A stretch of 64,000 nt of DNA. Origin: Terracoccus luteus (lineage in GTDB: Bacteria > Actinomycetota > Actinomycetes > Actinomycetales > Dermatophilaceae). Shown here one piece after another: positions 1 to 8,222 of this stretch; position 1 is the first letter of the stretch; every line of letters starts with the position of its first letter. The notes under the pieces were generated by a model. That model did no database searches. It saw only the letters and a program-made list of their open reading frames with translations, and was not told where the DNA came from. Both the position numbers and the translations under genes were made by a program. Location: contig NZ_RBXT01000001.1 in assembly GCF_003635045.1 (NCBI RefSeq), positions 3,410,001 through 3,474,000 of the forward strand, in the 5' to 3' direction.

Positions 1-946
<946 letters not shown>

Positions 947-1858
947 TCAGCGGAAGATGACGGTGCTCGAGCCGTGCAGCAGCACGCGGTGCTCGCAGTG
1001 CCAGCGCACGGCGCGCGAGAGGGCGAGGCACTCGGCGTCCTGGCCGACGGTGGCGAGGCGGTTCGGGTGGTGGCCGTGGTCGACGCGGATCACCTCCTGC
1101 TCGATGATCGGGCCCTCGTCGAGGTCGGGTGTCACGTAGTGCGCGGTGGCGCCGACGAGCTTGACGCCGCGCGCGTAGGCCTGGTGGTAGGGCTTGGCGC
1201 CCTTGAACCCGGGCAGGAACGAGTGGTGGATGTTGATGGCCCGCCCCTCGAGCGACCGGCAGAGGTCGTCGGAGAGGATCTGCATGTAGCGGGCGAGCAC
1301 GACGAGGTCGATGTCGTGCACGGCGACGAGCTCGAGCAGCCGCGCCTCGGCCTCGGCCTTCGTCGCCGCCGTGCTGGGCACGTGGACGAAGGGCAGGCCC
1401 GCCGCCTCGGCCATCGGGCGCAGGTCGGGGTGGTTGGAGACGACGAGGGCGATGTCGCCGCCGAGCGTGCCCGCGCGCCAGCGGAAGATGAGGTCGTTGA
1501 GGCAGTGCCCGAACTTCGACACCATGACGAGCAGCCGCGGCTTCTCCTCACCGTGGAAGGCGAACGTCATGCCGAAACCGTCTGCGACGGAGGCGAACTC
1601 GCGCTCAAGGGTGGGCACGTCGAGCACGTCGTCGGCCGCGAAGGCGGTGCGCAGGAAGAGGGTCTCGCGCTCGCTGTCGTCGAACTGGTGGTGCTCGACG
1701 ATGTCGAGCCCGTGCTCGAGCAGGAAGCTCGTGACGGCCTGGACGATGCCGGGGCGCTCGCGGCACGTGAGCGTCAGCACCCCCCGCGGGCGACCGGATG
1801 CCGCGGGGCCGGCAGCCAGGGGTGCGCTCAGGGTGGCGGTGGCGGAGTCGGTCGGCAC
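947..1858 (-). CDS. purU: Formyltetrahydrofolate deformylase
   Basis: The 303-aa protein has an N-terminal ACT domain (about residues 25-105) and a formyltransferase-fold catalytic domain (about 110-290). INIHHSFLPGF near residue 208 and the downstream DLDEGPI segment carry the catalytic Asn, His and Asp. It hydrolyses 10-formyl-THF to THF and formate. Next to betaine-demethylation genes its likely job is to recycle THF loaded with one-carbon units from dimethylglycine and sarcosine oxidation. The GTG start at 1856-1858 is chosen because a strong GAGGAGG ribosome binding site lies just upstream. The length is normal for PurU. A TGGTATCCAT palindrome-like site sits directly upstream of the start and may bind the GntR regulator encoded at 13.3-14.0 kb. 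Confidence 0.95.
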   Translation of the reverse strand: MPTDSATATLSAPLAAGPAASGRPRGVLTLTCRERPGIVQAVTSFLLEHGLDIVEHHQFDDSERETLFLRTAFAADDVLDVPTLEREFASVADGFGMTFAFHGEEKPRLLVMVSKFGHCLNDLIFRWRAGTLGGDIALVVSNHPDLRPMAEAAGLPFVHVPSTAATKAEAEARLLELVAVHDIDLVVLARYMQILSDDLCRSLEGRAINIHHSFLPGFKGAKPYHQAYARGVKLVGATAHYVTPDLDEGPIIEQEVIRVDHGHHPNRLATVGQDAECLALSRAVRWHCEHRVLLHGSSTVIFR

Positions 1859-2178
1859 GAGGCCTCCTCGGGATTGGTATCCATCTAATATATTTGGCCG
1901 GACCGTACACGCCTGTTCCGAGGGCCGTCAACGGGTCGACCCGCCGGGTGGACGCGGGGTGGACGCGGGGTGGACGCGGGGTGGTCGACCTCTTGACGCC
2001 GCCACCGCCGAGCCGTCATCGTTGCGCAGAACGCACGCAGTCGCACTGGATGCAACGACGCACCGCAGTGAGCACCGGCTGGCCGGGCGCCGCCCCACCA
2101 CGATCCGCACCTGCTTCTCCCGCCTGTCTGCACCTCGTCTGCACCCGTCGACCCGTCGATCCCAGGAGTCCGCGAGCC
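1859..2178. promoter_or_regulatory. Divergent control region between purU and the Rieske ferredoxin gene
   Basis: No gene is seen in these 320 bases. On the purU side, TATATT (AT-rich patch near 1890) is a candidate -10 element, and TGGTATCCAT at 1875-1884 is a candidate GntR operator. In the middle, an 11-bp unit GGGGTGGACGC is repeated three times (about 1947-1981). On the Rieske side, a TTGACG (1993-1998) could be a -35 element. Two tandem 17-bp palindrome-like sites follow at 2021-2037 (GTTGCG-N5-CGCACG) and 2040-2056 (GTCGCA-N5-TGCAAC). Promoter assignments are inference; the repeats and palindromes are seen directly. Confidence 0.6.
2021..2056. promoter_or_regulatory. Tandem 17-bp operator-like sites upstream of the Rieske operon
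   Basis: Two imperfect palindromes start 19 bp apart: GTTGCG-CAGAA-CGCACG at 2021-2037 and GTCGCA-CTGGA-TGCAAC at 2040-2056. The same GTTGCG-N5-CGC pattern recurs upstream of the iclR gene (10754-10770) and in the BCCT transporter upstream region (12922-12938). Recurrence at three loci of one pathway suggests a shared regulator, most simply the IclR protein encoded at 9936-10721. Confidence 0.6.
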
Positions 2179-2544
2179 ATGTTCCCCGCCTGTGCACGCT
2201 CCGCCATCGAGCCGGGAGAGGGGCTGCGCATCGACGCCCCGGAGACGGACGGCATCCCCATCGCGGTCTTCCACACCGAGGACGGCGAGTTCTTCGCCGT
2301 CGACGACACGTGCACCCACCAGGACGCCTCGCTCGCCGACGGCTGGCTCGAGGGGTGCGAGGTCGAGTGCCCGCTGCACGCCTCCCGCTTCGACCTGCGG
2401 ACCGGCCGGGTCGACGCCCCGCCGGCCAAGGTCGGCATCCGCACCCACGAGGTCACCGTCACCGACGACACCGTCTACGTGACGATGTCGACCGAGGCCC
2501 CCAACCTGCCTCCCGGGGTGCGTCCCGGCGCGACCGCCTCATGA
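2179..2544 (+). CDS. Rieske [2Fe-2S] ferredoxin of a demethylating oxygenase
   Basis: A 121-aa single-domain Rieske protein. The cluster ligands are visible as C45-T-H47 (DTCTHQDASLADG) and C64-P-L-H67 (ECPLHASRF), which is the two-Cys, two-His pattern. It should carry electrons from the adjacent FAD reductase to the Rieske oxygenase encoded just downstream. The ATG at 2179 gives a protein beginning MFPACARSAIEPGEG, a normal ferredoxin-component N-terminus. Its stop overlaps the reductase start (ATGA), so the two are translationally coupled. Expression is probably controlled by the tandem palindromes about 120 bp upstream. Confidence 0.9.
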   Translation: MFPACARSAIEPGEGLRIDAPETDGIPIAVFHTEDGEFFAVDDTCTHQDASLADGWLEGCEVECPLHASRFDLRTGRVDAPPAKVGIRTHEVTVTDDTVYVTMSTEAPNLPPGVRPGATAS

Positions 2545-3866
2545 CGACGGCGCAGGCCCCCACGCCCACCGGCCCCGAGCACGTCGTCGTCGTCGGCGCC
2601 TCCCTCGCCGGCCTGTCGACCGCGCGGGCCCTGCGCGCCCGGGGGTTCGCCGGGCGGCTGACGGTCGTCGGCGACGAGCTGCACCGCCCGTACGACCGCC
2701 CGCCGCTGTCGAAGGAGTTCCTCGGCCACCTGCACGCGCAGGTCGAGCTCTCCCTCGAGGCCGAGGACGAGAACCTCGACGCCACGTGGCGGCTCGGCGA
2801 GCGGGCCGTCGGCCTGACCCCCCTGCCCGGCGGCGGTGCCCGCGTCGAGCTCTCGGGCGGCGACACCGTCGAGGGCGACGGCGTCGTGCTCGCCACCGGC
2901 GCGTCGGCCCGCTGCACGCTGCCCGGCGTCGGGCTGCCGGGGGTGCACGTGCTGCGCACCCTCGACGACGCCGTCGCGCTGCGGGCCGCGCTGCACGCCC
3001 GTTCCGACGACGGCGGCCGCGTCGTCGTCGTCGGTGGTGGCTTCATCGCCTCGGAGGTGGCGGCCACCGCCAGCGGGCTCGGATGCCGGGTCGCCCTCGT
3101 CGTGCCCGACGCCCTCCCCCTCTCCGCCGCCCTCGGCCCCCTCGCCGCGTCGGTCACCCGGCTGCACGCGGAGCACGGCGTCGAGGTCGTGGGCCGGGCC
3201 CGCGTCGTCGGCGTGCGACCCGCGGATGCCGCGGACGCAGCGGGGGTGGCGGACGCGGCCGAGGGCCTCGTCGTCGAGCTCTCCACCGGTGAGAGGGTGC
3301 CGGCCGCCACGGTCGTGCTCGGCGTCGGCGCCGACCCGACGACCGGCTGGCTGCGCGGCTCGGGCGTGACCCTCGACCCGGCCGCCAAGGGCGCGGTGCG
3401 CTGCGACGGCACCGGTGCCACCGACGTGCCCGGCGTCTACGCGGTCGGCGACTGCGCGGTGTGGTTCCACCCCGGCCTCGGCCACCACCACCCGGTCGAG
3501 CACTGGACCTCGGCGAAGGAACGCGGCGCCGTCGTCGCGGCCGCCCTCACCGGCGCCGACCGGCTGCCGCCCTCCCGGCCGCCGTACGCGTGGTCGGACC
3601 TGTACGGACGACGGCTGCAGCTGGCCGGCTACACCTTCCTCGCCGACGACCTCGAGACCGGAGGCGAGCTGCAGGACGGCGCGACCCTCGACGACGCCTC
3701 CTTCACCGCGGTGTTCCGTCGCGGAGGCGAGACCGTCGCCGTCGTCTCCCTCGACCAGCCCCGCGTCTTCGCCGGCATCCGTCGGCGCCTCGCGGACCCC
3801 GCGCCCGTCACCGCCCCGGCGGTCCCGGCGGTCCCGGCCGACGCGACCGTGGCCACCCCCGCCTGA
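2541..3866 (+). CDS. FAD/NAD(P)H ferredoxin reductase (rhodocoxin/putidaredoxin reductase type)
   Basis: A 441-aa pyridine-nucleotide-disulfide-oxidoreductase-family flavoprotein. The first Rossmann fold is at the N-terminus (VVVGASLAGLSTARALRARG) and the second near residue 155 (VVVVGGGFIASEVAATA), with the FAD-closing GVYAVGDCA near residue 300. This architecture matches reductases that feed [2Fe-2S] ferredoxins of Rieske or P450 oxygenases. It starts at the ATG overlapping the ferredoxin stop and is followed 75 bp later by the oxygenase, giving a complete three-component electron chain. The C-terminal 30 residues are Ala/Pro-rich and probably disordered. NADH versus NADPH use cannot be told from the sequence. 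Confidence 0.9.
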   Translation: MTTAQAPTPTGPEHVVVVGASLAGLSTARALRARGFAGRLTVVGDELHRPYDRPPLSKEFLGHLHAQVELSLEAEDENLDATWRLGERAVGLTPLPGGGARVELSGGDTVEGDGVVLATGASARCTLPGVGLPGVHVLRTLDDAVALRAALHARSDDGGRVVVVGGGFIASEVAATASGLGCRVALVVPDALPLSAALGPLAASVTRLHAEHGVEVVGRARVVGVRPADAADAAGVADAAEGLVVELSTGERVPAATVVLGVGADPTTGWLRGSGVTLDPAAKGAVRCDGTGATDVPGVYAVGDCAVWFHPGLGHHHPVEHWTSAKERGAVVAAALTGADRLPPSRPPYAWSDLYGRRLQLAGYTFLADDLETGGELQDGATLDDASFTAVFRRGGETVAVVSLDQPRVFAGIRRRLADPAPVTAPAVPAVPADATVATPA

Positions 3867-3940
3867 CCCGCTTCACCCCTGGACCGGGCCCACCGGCATC
3901 CGGACGCCTCCGACACCACGCCCGCGAAGGAGCCCACCCC

Positions 3941-5104
3941 ATGACCATCACCGAGCCCACCGTCGACCCGGCGATCCTCGAGCACGCCGGCGAGTCGATC
4001 TCGGAGAGTCTCGTGCGCACCCTGCCGGGGAGCGCGTACTCCTCCCCCGAGGTGTTCGCCCGCGAGCAGGAGCGCATCTTCGAGCGCATGTGGTTCTGCG
4101 CGGTGCGCTCGAGCGAGCTGCCCAAGCCGGGCGACTTCAGGACGGTGCAGGTCGGCCGCGAGAGCATCATCGTCAGCCGCAACCGCAAGGGGGCGGTGCG
4201 GGCCTTCTTCAACGTGTGCCGCCACCGCGGTGCGCGGGTCTGCAGCACCGACGGCGGCACGGGTGCCCGCTCGTTCCAGTGCCCGTACCACGCGTGGACC
4301 TACGACCTCGACGGCAAGCTCATCGCCGCCCCCAACCTCACGAAGATGCCCGACGTCGGGCGCGAGCAGTACGGGCTGCACACCGCCCACGTGCGGGAGT
4401 GGCTCGGGTACGTGTGGATCTGCGTCGCCGACGAGGCGCCCTCGTTCGAGGAGACCGTCATGAGTGCGGTGCGCAGCCGGCTCGGTGACATCGAGTCGAT
4501 CGACCACTACTCCGTCGACACCCTCGAGGTGGGCAAGCGGATCGTCTACGACGTCAAGGCGAACTGGAAGCTCATCGTCGAGAACTTCATGGAGTGCTAC
4601 CACTGCGCGACCATCCACCCCGAGCTGACCGAGGTGCTGCCCGAGTTCGCCGACGGCTTCGCGGCGCAGTACTTCGTCGGTCACGGCGCCGAGTTCGGCT
4701 CGGACGTCAAGGGTTTCACCGTCGACGGGTCCGAGGGCGTCGACCGGCTGCCCGGCGTCACCGACGACCAGGACCGCCGCTACTACGCCGTGACGATCCG
4801 CCCCAACGTCTTCGTCAACCTCGTGCCCGACCACGTCATCTTCCACCGGATGATCCCGATGGCCCCCGACCGTACGATCGTCGAGTGCGACTGGCTCTAC
4901 CTGCCCGACGTCGTCGCCTCGGGTGTCGACCTCGAGAAGTCGGTGCGCCTCTTCGACCTCGTCAACCAGCAGGACTTCGACGCGTGCGAGCTGTGCCAGG
5001 CCGCGACCGACTCGTCGAAGTACGCCGACGGTGGCGTGCTCGTGCCGAGCGAGCACCACATCGCCGAGTTCCAGGCGTGGGCCACCGAGGCGGCCGCTGA
5101 CTGA
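3941..5104 (+). CDS. Rieske non-heme iron oxygenase, probable glycine betaine demethylase (GbcA-like)
   Basis: A 387-aa Rieske oxygenase alpha subunit. The Rieske ligands are C93-R-H95 and C114-P-Y-H117. The mononuclear iron site is visible near residues 213-226 in ENFMECYHCATIHPE, with the His pair spaced as in the family. A GAAGGAG ribosome binding site precedes the ATG at 3941. Glycine betaine is the likely substrate because BCCT uptake, dimethylglycine/sarcosine-type flavoproteins, soxBDAG, glyA, sdaA and purU all lie nearby. Related enzymes act on stachydrine, carnitine or choline-type quaternary amines, so substrate is an inference. It uses the ferredoxin and reductase encoded immediately upstream. 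Confidence 0.85.
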   Translation: MTITEPTVDPAILEHAGESISESLVRTLPGSAYSSPEVFAREQERIFERMWFCAVRSSELPKPGDFRTVQVGRESIIVSRNRKGAVRAFFNVCRHRGARVCSTDGGTGARSFQCPYHAWTYDLDGKLIAAPNLTKMPDVGREQYGLHTAHVREWLGYVWICVADEAPSFEETVMSAVRSRLGDIESIDHYSVDTLEVGKRIVYDVKANWKLIVENFMECYHCATIHPELTEVLPEFADGFAAQYFVGHGAEFGSDVKGFTVDGSEGVDRLPGVTDDQDRRYYAVTIRPNVFVNLVPDHVIFHRMIPMAPDRTIVECDWLYLPDVVASGVDLEKSVRLFDLVNQQDFDACELCQAATDSSKYADGGVLVPSEHHIAEFQAWATEAAAD

Positions 5105-5158
5105 CACCTGGTGCGGTCGACTGCGGTCTGGTGGCGGTGTGCGGGCGTCGTGAGGATG

Positions 5159-5191
5159 CCGGGTGGCGGTCACGGGGTGATCGCCACCGGG
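5159..5191. terminator. Hairpin between convergent Rieske oxygenase and arsR genes
   Basis: CCGGGTGGCG and CGCCACCGGG flank a 13-nt loop and can pair with one bulged G. There is no T-tract. The position between two converging genes suits a bidirectional terminator. Confidence 0.5.
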
Positions 5192-5226
5192 CGGTGGTCA
5201 GCGGGCCGTGGTCACCCGGGCTGTCG

Positions 5227-5616
5227 TCACCGGGTCGCCGACACCAGTGAGGCGCTGAGACCGTCGAGGGCGCCCGGGACGACGGCGTAGTAGGCCCACC
5301 GCCCGCGCTGCTCGCGGGTGACGAGGCCCGCCTCGGTGAGCAGGCGCATGTGGTGGCTCACGGTGGGCTGCGAGAGGCCCACCACCTCGGTCATGTCGCA
5401 GATGCACGCCTCACCGCCGTCGGCGGCTGCGATGAGCGAGAGGAGCCGGACCCTCGTCGGGTCGCCGAGCGCCTTGAAGGAGCGGGCCAGCCGCTCCGCC
5501 TCGGGCGCCGACAGGAGGCCGCGGGTGACGCTCGTGCAGCACGCCTGACCTGGGGCCTCGGTGGCCGTGCCGTTGTGGCCACCCGGGACAGCCTCGCCGG
5601 TCACTGCAGTGCTCAT
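5227..5616 (-). CDS. arsR: ArsR/SmtB-family arsenic-responsive repressor
   Basis: A 129-aa winged-helix regulator. The recognition-helix region reads VVGLSQPTVSHHMRLLTEAGL, preceded by the family metal-site segment EACICDM. A further CC pair near residue 26 may add ligands. Expected role: repress the divergent arsM-acr3-arsC operon and itself until As(III) binds. The start is placed at the ATG at 5614-5616 (MSTAVTGEAV). An upstream ATG would add 15 residues and run into the promoter, so it is less likely. CATCGATG palindromes lie in the intergenic space. Confidence 0.92.
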   Translation of the reverse strand: MSTAVTGEAVPGGHNGTATEAPGQACCTSVTRGLLSAPEAERLARSFKALGDPTRVRLLSLIAAADGGEACICDMTEVVGLSQPTVSHHMRLLTEAGLVTREQRGRWAYYAVVPGALDGLSASLVSATR

Positions 5617-5635
5617 GGGGCCAGCATGCCACGCA

Positions 5636-5687
5636 TTGACAGCCATCGATGGATGGAGCATCGTTCTCGCATAGACGGTAATCGATG
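5636..5687 (+). promoter_or_regulatory. arsM promoter with candidate ArsR operator
   Basis: TTGACA (5636-5641) lies 17 nt before CATCGT (5659-5664), a plausible sigma-A promoter. The palindrome CATCGATG (5644-5651) falls between the two boxes, and a second AATCGATG is at 5680-5687. That is where a repressor would block transcription. Confidence 0.55.
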
Positions 5688-5699
5688 CGAGGAGTGGGG

Positions 5700-6533
5700 A
5701 TGAGCACCGACGACGAGCTCCGCGAGCAGGTCAGAGCCCGCTACGCGGACGCGGCCCGGGCAGTCGCGGCCGGCGCGACGAACCCGTTGGCGGTCGTGGA
5801 GCAGGCAGCGCCGTCCGACTGTTACGCGCCCGTCGACAACGCGTCCTGCTGCTCTCCGGAGACGACCCCGCAGGTGGACGAGGCGTTCGGCGCTGGCCTC
5901 TACGAGACGTCGGAGCGAGGCGAGGTCCCGGCCGAGGCGTTGGCGGCCAGCCTGGGCTGCGGCAACCCGATCGCGGTCGCCGAGCTGCGCGAGGGCGAGC
6001 GGGTGCTCGACCTCGGCTCCGGTGGCGGCATCGACGTGCTGCTCTCAGCGAGGCGGGTCGGGCCCACCGGCTTCGCCTACGGGGTCGACATGACCCCGGA
6101 GATGCTCGAGCTGGCCGAGGCCAACCGTGCCAGGGCCGGGGCCACCAACGTGAAGTTCCTGCGCGGCACCATCGAGGACGTGCCCCTCCCGGACGGGTCG
6201 GTGGACGTCGTGATCTCCAACTGCGTGGTCAACCTGTCGACCGACAAGCCGGCCGTGCTGGCCGAGATGTTCCGCGTGCTGACCCCCGGGGGCCGGATCG
6301 GTGTCTCCGACGTCGTGGCCGAGGACCACCTGACCCCGGCCGACCGGGCCGAGCGCGGCTCCTACGTCGGCTGCATCGCCGGCGCGCTCTCCCGCAGCGA
6401 GTACCTGACCGGCCTCGCGGCGGTCGGGTTCACCCACGCGACCGTCGAGTACACCCACGAGGCCGCCGCGGGGATGCATTCCGCCATCGTGCGAGCCAGC
6501 AAGCCGGTCGACTCGACGGGGGTCACCGCGTGA
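5700..6533 (+). CDS. arsM: Arsenite S-adenosylmethionine methyltransferase
   Basis: A 277-aa SAM methyltransferase. Motif I reads [17 protein letters not shown] near residue 103. Cysteines typical of ArsM are present: the CC of ASCCSP (about 44-45), one in SLGCGNP (about 87), one in SNCVVNLS (about 176) and one in [10 protein letters not shown] (about 224). It would methylate As(III) to methylated arsenicals. The ATG at 5700 is chosen because GGAGTGGGG lies just before it. It overlaps the acr3 start by GTGA. The gene is co-transcribed with acr3 and arsC, opposite arsR. The block has none of the 9-mer repeats found elsewhere in the window, which fits recent acquisition. Confidence 0.92.
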   Translation: MSTDDELREQVRARYADAARAVAAGATNPLAVVEQAAPSDCYAPVDNASCCSPETTPQVDEAFGAGLYETSERGEVPAEALAASLGCGNPIAVAELREGERVLDLGSGGGIDVLLSARRVGPTGFAYGVDMTPEMLELAEANRARAGATNVKFLRGTIEDVPLPDGSVDVVISNCVVNLSTDKPAVLAEMFRVLTPGGRIGVSDVVAEDHLTPADRAERGSYVGCIAGALSRSEYLTGLAAVGFTHATVEYTHEAAAGMHSAIVRASKPVDSTGVTA

Positions 6534-7648
6534 GCACCACAGAGTCGGCCCGGCCGACCGAGGCGCCCGTGATGGGTCGGCTCTCACGGCTGGACCGCTG
6601 GCTGCCGGTCTGGATCGGGCTCGCCATGCTCGCCGGGCTGGCCCTGGGCAGGCTCGTGCCCGGTCTCGGTGAAGGGCTGGCCGCCGTGCAGGTCGACGGG
6701 GTGTCCCTGCCGATCGCCCTCGGGCTGCTCGTCATGATGTACCCGGTGCTGGCCAAGGTCCGCTACAACCGGCTCGGGTCGGTCACCGGTGACCGGCGGC
6801 TGCTGGGCTCCTCGCTCCTGCTCAACTGGGTGCTCGGGCCTGCCCTCATGTTCGCGCTGGCCTGGACGTTCCTGCCCGATCTGCCCGCCTACCGCACCGG
6901 GCTGATCATCGTCGGCCTCGCCCGCTGCATCGCCATGGTCGTCATCTGGAACGACCTGGCCTGCGGCGACCGTGACGCCGCCGCGGTGCTCGTCGCGCTC
7001 AACTCGGTCTTCCAGGTGGTCGCCTTCGCCGCCCTCGGCTGGTTCTACCTCTCCGTCCTGCCCGGCTGGCTCGGGCTGCAGCAGGCCGGGCTCGAGACCT
7101 CGACCTGGGCCATCGCGCGTTCCGTGCTCGTCTTCCTCGGTGTGCCGCTGCTCGCCGGCTACCTCACCCGCCGGTACGGCGAACGGGCCCGCGGGCGCGA
7201 CTGGTACGAGACGACCTTCCTCCCCCGCATCGGTCCGTGGGCGCTGTACGGGCTGCTGTTCACCATCGTCATCCTCTTCGCCCTGCAGGGCGAGGCCATC
7301 ACCTCCCGCCCGCTCGACGTCGTCCGCATCGCGCTGCCGCTGCTGCTCTACTTCGCGCTCATGTGGGGTGGTGGGTTCGCGCTCGGCGCCCATCTCGGCC
7401 TGGGCTACGCCCGCTCGAGCACCCTGGCCTTCACCGCCGCCGGCAACAACTTCGAGCTCGCCATCGCCGTCGCCATCGCCACCTACGGCGCCACCTCGGG
7501 GCAGGCCCTCGCCGGCGTCGTCGGACCCCTCATTGAGGTCCCCGCCCTCGTCGGGCTCGTCTACGTCAGCCTCGCGCTGCGCCGCCGGTTCACCACCCCT
7601 GACGAGGCCACCGACCCCCGTAGCGCCGACCGGAAGGCCGGCTCGTGA
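6530..7648 (+). CDS. acr3: Arsenite efflux permease, ACR3 family
   Basis: A 372-aa integral membrane protein with about ten hydrophobic segments. Sequence features typical of ACR3 are the N-terminal LDRWLPVWIGLAMLAGLALG, MMYPVLAKVRYNRL, and the segment LARCIAMVVIWNDLACGD, which holds the conserved Cys for As(III) transport. AAGNNFELAIAVAIATYG is the second conserved transport segment. The GTG start overlaps the arsM stop (GTGA) and the end overlaps the arsC start, so the three are coupled. Function: extrude As(III). Confidence 0.95.
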   Translation: MSTTESARPTEAPVMGRLSRLDRWLPVWIGLAMLAGLALGRLVPGLGEGLAAVQVDGVSLPIALGLLVMMYPVLAKVRYNRLGSVTGDRRLLGSSLLLNWVLGPALMFALAWTFLPDLPAYRTGLIIVGLARCIAMVVIWNDLACGDRDAAAVLVALNSVFQVVAFAALGWFYLSVLPGWLGLQQAGLETSTWAIARSVLVFLGVPLLAGYLTRRYGERARGRDWYETTFLPRIGPWALYGLLFTIVILFALQGEAITSRPLDVVRIALPLLLYFALMWGGGFALGAHLGLGYARSSTLAFTAAGNNFELAIAVAIATYGATSGQALAGVVGPLIEVPALVGLVYVSLALRRRFTTPDEATDPRSADRKAGS

Positions 7649-8103
7649 CCCACGACGACGCGTCCGACCTCGGCCTCGCCGTGCCGACGGTGCTCTTCGT
7701 GTGCGTCAGCAACGCCGGCAAGTCGCAGATGGCGGCCGCCCTGCTGCGCCAGCTCGCCCGGGAGGGGCAGGTCGACGTGGAGATCCACTCCGCCGGGACC
7801 CGCCCCGGCCCCGCCCTCAACGCGGGGTCGGCCGCTGCGGTCGCCGAGGTCGGCGCCGACATGAGCGGTGGGCACCCGAAGGCCGTCGACCCGGGCCTGC
7901 TCGCCCGCGCCGACCGCGTCGTCGTGCTGGGCACCAGCGCCCGGCTCGACCCGGTCCCCGGGATGCGGTCACCCGGCATCGAGGTCTGGGCGACCGACGA
8001 GCCCTCCGACCGTGGCATCGACGGGCCCGACCGCATGCGCCTCATCCGCGACGACATCGCCGCACGCTGCCGCCGGCTGCTCGACGAGCTCGCCCGGGGG
8101 TAG
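7645..8103 (+). CDS. arsC: Arsenate reductase, LMW-phosphatase fold (probably mycothiol-dependent)
   Basis: A 152-aa protein with the signature VCVSNAGKSQMA, a C-X5-K-S P-loop (C20, K26) in place of the usual C-X5-R-S. The GKSQMA variant is known from actinobacterial arsenate reductases that use mycothiol and mycoredoxin. No thioredoxin-type C-terminal Cys pair is seen, which supports that mechanism. It reduces As(V) to As(III) for Acr3. The GTG start overlaps the acr3 stop. The stop is TAG, uncommon in this window. Confidence 0.88.
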   Translation: MTHDDASDLGLAVPTVLFVCVSNAGKSQMAAALLRQLAREGQVDVEIHSAGTRPGPALNAGSAAAVAEVGADMSGGHPKAVDPGLLARADRVVVLGTSARLDPVPGMRSPGIEVWATDEPSDRGIDGPDRMRLIRDDIAARCRRLLDELARG

Positions 8104-8222
8104 CCGTCGGGCGCGGGTCACCGCGCGGTGGAGGAGCACCCCGGACTGACGGCCACGTCGGCGAAGCGGTCCGACGTCCAGGCGAGCAGGTCGGTGACGG
8201 CGGGCGAGTCGGGCGCGACGAG

